From the NCBI RefSeq assembly GCF_007273535.1, contig NZ_RIBP01000004.1:3014001-3078000 (forward strand): DNA of 64,000 nucleotides, written 5' to 3'. This DNA comes from Niallia circulans. GTDB taxonomy: Bacteria > Bacillota > Bacilli > Bacillales > Cytobacillaceae. A model generated the notes under the pieces. The model did not search any database. It was not told where the DNA came from and saw only the letters and a list, made by a program, of their open reading frames with translations. The translations under genes and the position numbers were made by a program. Of this stretch, positions 60,010 to 64,000 are shown piece by piece. Position 1 is the first letter of the stretch, and every line of letters starts with the position of its first letter.

Positions 60010-62151
60010 TTATTTACCTAGAGTGTCATTGGTTTTTGGAAATGCTATATGGAAGGAAGTACCTTTGTTTTTTTCACTTTCTATATATACTTTCCCTTTT
60101 AAGCTCTCAATAATCTTAAAACTAACAAGCAAACCTAAACCTGTTCCATCATTTTTTGTTGTAAAAAATGGCTCACCTATTTTTTGGAGCTGTTCCTCTG
60201 TCATTCCGACTCCAGTATCCTTGATGACAACTTTTATCTCATTAGAGGATTTAACATCTATCAGTAAGTTGCCGCCATTTGGCATTGCCTCCACAGCGTT
60301 TTTGATGAAATTGAGAAAAACCTGCTTTAGCTTATTTTCATCACACTCTACTAATGATTCACTATCATCAAAGGTTAACTGTGTCTTTACCTTGCTTTTT
60401 CTTAACTGATAATCCAGCACAGAAAGAACATTAGTGATAATAGGAATAATTTCCTTTTTCTGCAAACTAGCAACTGACGGTTTAGATAGCATCATAAATT
60501 CCTCAACGATTGAATTGACCCGCTCAATCTCCTCTAAAACGATTGAAAACAATTCCTGCCTATCTTTTACTTCTTCATCCATACTCAAAAATTCGGTGTA
60601 CCCTTTAATAGACGTCAATGGGTTCCGAATTTCATGGGCTATGCCTGCAGCAAGCTGACCAACAGCAGCAAGCTTGTCTTGGCGATGAAGAATTTCCTCT
60701 GTTCGTTTCTTTTCTGTAATATCATTTCTAATTGCTAAGTACTTAAAAGGTTTGTTCTGCTTATCCATGAAAGGGATAATAGTGGTATCTACCCAATAAT
60801 AGGATCCGTTTTTCGCTTTATTACGAATTTCACCCTTCCACACATTTCCGTTAGAAATGGTATTCCACAAATCTTCGAAAAAAGTGGCTGAATGATAGCC
60901 AGAATTAACAATTCGGTGTGTTTGTCCGATTAATTCTTCCGAAGTATATCCTGAAATGCGGCAAAACTTATCATTCACATTTGAGATGATTCCACGTTTA
61001 TCTGTAAAGGCAATAATGCTCGATTGATCAAGAGCAAACTTTATATCGCTTACCTCTTGCACCATTTCTTTTATTCTTAATTGATCCTGCTTCTGTTCTG
61101 AAACATCTCTTCTAATGGATACATATTGATACGGCTCACCCTTTTTGTTCATAAATGGAACAATGACGGTATCTACCCAATAATGACTGCCATCTTTCGC
61201 TTTATTGCGAATTTCTCCTTTCCAAATATTGCCTGAGCTGATGGTTTTCCACAGTTCCTTAAAGAACTCTGGTGAGTGGTAGCCAGAATTAATAATCCGA
61301 TGATTTTGCCCAAGCAATTCAGACCGGCTGTATTTTGATATCTCGACAAATTTATCATTCACATATGTAATCATGCCATTTTTGTCTGTAAATGCTACGA
61401 TGGACGATTCATCTAATGCATGCTGCATATCCCGAACATTTATATCATTTACTGCCAGCTTTTCGCGTATTAATGTACTTGTTCCTATAAGTCCACCAAG
61501 AATCAAGATTGTGATAAATAATACAACATATACGATAAAGCTGTCATCGTAATGAGTTGGATCATATTCAATTGGTGTCATGCCGTACATGAGTATCATA
61601 TGACTGACAAAACAAACACATGTGATAATTAAGCTGCATAATGGCCTGATGATACTTTGTTTTATCCGGGCATTTTTTTTCGGGTAAAAAGATAATTTAA
61701 CGGAAAAGGAAAAGCCGCTGAATAATAACAAAAAGCTAATAATAATGGTGGGTATATTCTCTGCTTGAACTGTATTTCCGATCGAATATAACCCTAATAC
61801 AAATACTGACAGCATCGAAAAGCTGAAAAACAGGCTGCTAACATAAATCCGATGCTTATTGTTCTCTTTGTCCAGCATCGAATAAAAAGCCATTCCGGCA
61901 AAGCATATTCCAAGCAGCATAGCTAATGTTGCGATTGGGATATCATAGGTTGCTGTTGCATATATATTATTGGCCATCAATATAACAAAGCTCATCACCC
62001 AAAAACCAAATCCTAGCGAAAAGGTGCTGGCTAAAAATAAGAAGCGGCTATTCTTTTCAGACGCCTTAACGAGTTGAAACAAATCGAATGAAGTGTAACT
62101 AGCCATATAAATTAATATAATGCTTATAAATACAAGAATGGAGTTATACAA
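60010..62151 (-). CDS. Membrane sensor histidine kinase with degenerate MHYT-like sensor and two PAS domains
   Basis: 713 residues. About seven hydrophobic helices fill the first ~230 residues and start MASYTSFDL and GFWVMSFVIL, resembling the MHYT repeat but with the His lost in both. Two PAS domains (~240-365 and ~370-490) are close duplicates: each has the GEIRNKAK and YWVDT motifs. Then HisKA (H-box GIAHEIRNPLTSIKGY) and the ATPase with NFIKNAVEAMPNGG, DTGVGM, EPFFTTK and GTGLGL. The start may be TTG 62151 (GGAGGA 6 nt upstream) or ATG 62166. No response regulator is adjacent, so it may be an orphan kinase of the KinA/KinB sporulation type or a motility regulator. Confidence 0.85.
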   Translation of the reverse strand: MYNSILVFISIILIYMASYTSFDLFQLVKASEKNSRFLFLASTFSLGFGFWVMSFVILMANNIYATATYDIPIATLAMLLGICFAGMAFYSMLDKENNKHRIYVSSLFFSFSMLSVFVLGLYSIGNTVQAENIPTIIISFLLLFSGFSFSVKLSFYPKKNARIKQSIIRPLCSLIITCVCFVSHMILMYGMTPIEYDPTHYDDSFIVYVVLFITILILGGLIGTSTLIREKLAVNDINVRDMQHALDESSIVAFTDKNGMITYVNDKFVEISKYSRSELLGQNHRIINSGYHSPEFFKELWKTISSGNIWKGEIRNKAKDGSHYWVDTVIVPFMNKKGEPYQYVSIRRDVSEQKQDQLRIKEMVQEVSDIKFALDQSSIIAFTDKRGIISNVNDKFCRISGYTSEELIGQTHRIVNSGYHSATFFEDLWNTISNGNVWKGEIRNKAKNGSYYWVDTTIIPFMDKQNKPFKYLAIRNDITEKKRTEEILHRQDKLAAVGQLAAGIAHEIRNPLTSIKGYTEFLSMDEEVKDRQELFSIVLEEIERVNSIVEEFMMLSKPSVASLQKKEIIPIITNVLSVLDYQLRKSKVKTQLTFDDSESLVECDENKLKQVFLNFIKNAVEAMPNGGNLLIDVKSSNEIKVVIKDTGVGMTEEQLQKIGEPFFTTKNDGTGLGLLVSFKIIESLKGKVYIESEKNKGTSFHIAFPKTNDTLGK

Positions 62152-62355
62152 AATTGATCCTCCCATACCATTTTAAAAATTAAAGATGAAAAGTTTATGA
62201 CAATTTAACAACACTTATGATTGTAATGGAAATGTAATATAGATGAAAGTACTTTTCCCCATCTTTCAATGGAAATGGTCCTTTCTAATTAATTAATAAT
62301 GTTTAATGTGCCTAAAGTTTTCAAAGCAAATAAATACTTACTATTCTAAATAATA

Positions 62356-62364
62356 TGATATAAT
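62356..62364 (+). promoter_or_regulatory. Extended -10 promoter of the second peptidase gene
   Basis: TGATATAAT at 62356-62364 with no good -35, 40 nt upstream of the TTG start. Confidence 0.5.
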
Positions 62365-62404
62365 CATTTCGTATCACTAAATACCATAATGGGGAGGAAT
62401 TAGA

Positions 62405-64000
62405 TTGCAAATCACAAAGCAAACAAGGCCATCTCGTCAAGATGTGCCAGAAGCATTAAAATGGAAGGTAGAAGACCTTTTTGTTGATGGACAAGCATGG
62501 AAAACAGCTCTGCAACAAGCAGAAAGCAGTATTCCCTCGTTTGAAAGTTTTAAAGGAAAACTGCATACTAGCAGTTCCACCCTTCTTGAATGCTTGAAGG
62601 CTCAAGAAACTTTACTTGAGAAGCTAGTTCTGATAAGTACATACGCTTCCTTAAAGCAATCAGAAGATGGAACAAATCCTGAAAACCAAGCGAACTCCTC
62701 CCTTTTTGCTGCATTAAACGCTAAAGTAAACGGCACTCTGTCCTTCATTCAATCGGAAATTCTCGAAATACCAGAAGAGTTAATAGAGAAATTCCTTAAG
62801 GAAGAACAAGAGCTCGCAGTATACAAGCGAAATATCGAGAAAATCCTCTCTTCAAAAAAGTATGCATTATCGAGCGAAACAGAAAAAGTACTTGCGTCTT
62901 TAGGACAAATTCATGCATCTCCTTATTTAGTGTACCAAAACAGTAAACTGGCAGATATGAGCTTTGCTTCGATTGAAGATGAAAAAGGCATGGAGCTACC
63001 TGTATCCTTCGCCTTGTTTGAAGATGTGTATGAATTCTCTCCAGATCCTTTCATAAGAAGAAAAGCTTATAAATCATTCACAGATACTTTATCAAAATAT
63101 AATAATACAATCGCTGCAGCATACAGCACTGAGGTAAAAAAACAAGTAACCATTGCAAATATTCGCGGATATGCTTCCGTCACAGATATGCTTTTGGAAC
63201 CACAGGAAGTAACAACAGAAATGTATCATAATCAAATCAGTGTCATCTTTAATGAGCTTGCACCGCATATGAGAAAATTTGCTGATTTGAAGAAAACCCA
63301 ATTAGGATTAGATAAAATGCTCTTCTGTGATTTAAAGGCACCACTTGATCCTGAATTCAATCCAAAGACAACTTATGAGGAAGCAAGTGAAACTATTTTG
63401 GAAGCATTAAAGGTGATGGGACCAGAATATTCGGAAATCATGAAAAAAGCTTTAACAGAAAGATGGGTTGACTTAGCTGATAATGTCGGCAAGTCCACAG
63501 GTGCTTTTTGTTCAAGCCCATATGGCTCTCACCCATTTATTTTAATTACTTGGGGCAACACAATGAGAAGTGCGTTTATGCTGGCACATGAGCTTGGCCA
63601 TGCAGGCCATTTCTACTTGGCAAACAAAAACCAAAGAATCATTAATACACGCCCATCAACTTATTTCATTGAAGCACCATCAACTATGAATGAAATGCTG
63701 CTAGCAGATTATCTGCTTGCAAGTACTGATGATAATAGAATGAGACGTTGGACAATTCTTCAGCTCTTGGGCACTTATTATCATAATTTTGTTACACATC
63801 TACTCGAAGGTGAATTCCAACGCAGAGTTTACAAGCTCGCTGAAGAAGGTACACCACTAACAGCAAGTGTTTTTAATGACGTTAAAGGCAATATCTTAAG
63901 GGAATTCTGGGGAGATTCTGTGGAAATTACAGAGCAGGACCATATGACCTGGATGCGTCAGCCTCATTATTATATGGGATTATACCCGTACACATACTCT
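62405..64000 (+). CDS. Second oligoendopeptidase F-like M3 metallopeptidase, 5' part (cut by window end)
   Basis: The frame opens at TTG 62405 (GGGGAGGA upstream) and stays open for 532 codons to the last base. The zinc motif HELGHAGHF is in the AFMLAHELGHAGH segment, with the second metal ligand region in FIEAPSTMNEMLL. It is a distinct M3 subfamily from the enzyme at 29845 (HELGH in place of HECGH; weak N-terminal similarity). No stop codon is visible. Probably a peptide-degrading enzyme in the cytosol. Confidence 0.9.
   Translation, partial: MQITKQTRPSRQDVPEALKWKVEDLFVDGQAWKTALQQAESSIPSFESFKGKLHTSSSTLLECLKAQETLLEKLVLISTYASLKQSEDGTNPENQANSSLFAALNAKVNGTLSFIQSEILEIPEELIEKFLKEEQELAVYKRNIEKILSSKKYALSSETEKVLASLGQIHASPYLVYQNSKLADMSFASIEDEKGMELPVSFALFEDVYEFSPDPFIRRKAYKSFTDTLSKYNNTIAAAYSTEVKKQVTIANIRGYASVTDMLLEPQEVTTEMYHNQISVIFNELAPHMRKFADLKKTQLGLDKMLFCDLKAPLDPEFNPKTTYEEASETILEALKVMGPEYSEIMKKALTERWVDLADNVGKSTGAFCSSPYGSHPFILITWGNTMRSAFMLAHELGHAGHFYLANKNQRIINTRPSTYFIEAPSTMNEMLLADYLLASTDDNRMRRWTILQLLGTYYHNFVTHLLEGEFQRRVYKLAEEGTPLTASVFNDVKGNILREFWGDSVEITEQDHMTWMRQPHYYMGLYPYTYS

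Noticed and set aside
1..64000. High number of TTG start codons
   Set aside because: About ten of 56 genes use TTG; this is not far from the usual share in Bacillus, so it is not evidence of foreign DNA.
1..64000. Insertion sequences, phage genes, tRNA or rRNA genes
   Set aside because: None was recognised on either strand.

Overview
The window looks like chromosomal DNA of a low-GC, endospore-forming member of the Bacillaceae (Bacillus/Niallia-like). The evidence is the B. subtilis-type gltA-gltB operon with a divergent LysR regulator (GltC), the puc-type purine catabolic operon, matches to TnrA, PurR, sigma-D and sigma-K sites, strong AGGAGG ribosome binding sites, and many TTG starts. The species cannot be fixed from the sequence alone. 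No rRNA, tRNA, prophage, CRISPR array or insertion sequence was seen.

Layout. 1-3400: end of a YkuK-like gene, a TerC-family membrane protein, and an SDR plus PatB/MalY operon. 3858-17335: a block of 14 genes that looks like a spore-surface polysaccharide/glycoprotein island. A leftward operon carries two GT4 glycosyltransferases, a glutamine-rich coiled-coil repeat protein, a sugar-nucleotide epimerase and two DUF1796-like proteins. Rightward are two paralogous proteins free of Lys, Cys and His, a four-gene set for deoxy-amino sugar nucleotides, and a GT2 enzyme; a further GT4 gene runs leftward. Three rightward transcription units are preceded by matches to the late mother-cell sigma-K promoter.

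17400-22436: two cyclophilins (cytosolic and lipoprotein), a small protein, an SF1 helicase, a membrane protein and an HD hydrolase. 22662-29764: glutamate synthase with GltC, including GltC- and TnrA-like sites. 29845-39142: oligoendopeptidase, old-yellow-enzyme, an RsbR-type stressosome protein, IDEAL protein, HAD phosphatase, a DDAH-like hydrolase, branched-chain aminotransferase and M20 peptidase, with one candidate small RNA. 39322-44518: a 43-codon gene, a CAP-domain protein, AEC and OFA transporters, and purT with a PurR operator.

44727-52281: an eight-gene purine catabolism operon (xanthine dehydrogenase, OHCU decarboxylase, hydroxyisourate hydrolase, allantoinase) with a perfect TnrA-type box upstream of pucA but no uricase. 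52474-54716: a PlsY-like acyltransferase with a GNAT-aminotransferase fusion, possibly an undescribed lipid or N-acyl-amino-acid module. 55236-56075 is gene-free and full of nested intergenic repeats. 56076-64000: chemoreceptor with sigma-D promoter, a coiled-coil protein, a LysM-3D cell wall protein, a sensor kinase, and the start of a second oligoendopeptidase cut by the window edge.

Together the glt, puc and purT genes form nitrogen and purine metabolism under TnrA/GltC/PurR control. The 3.8-17.3 kb island is the most likely home of a poorly described system: a sporulation-timed glycan and its protein carriers.
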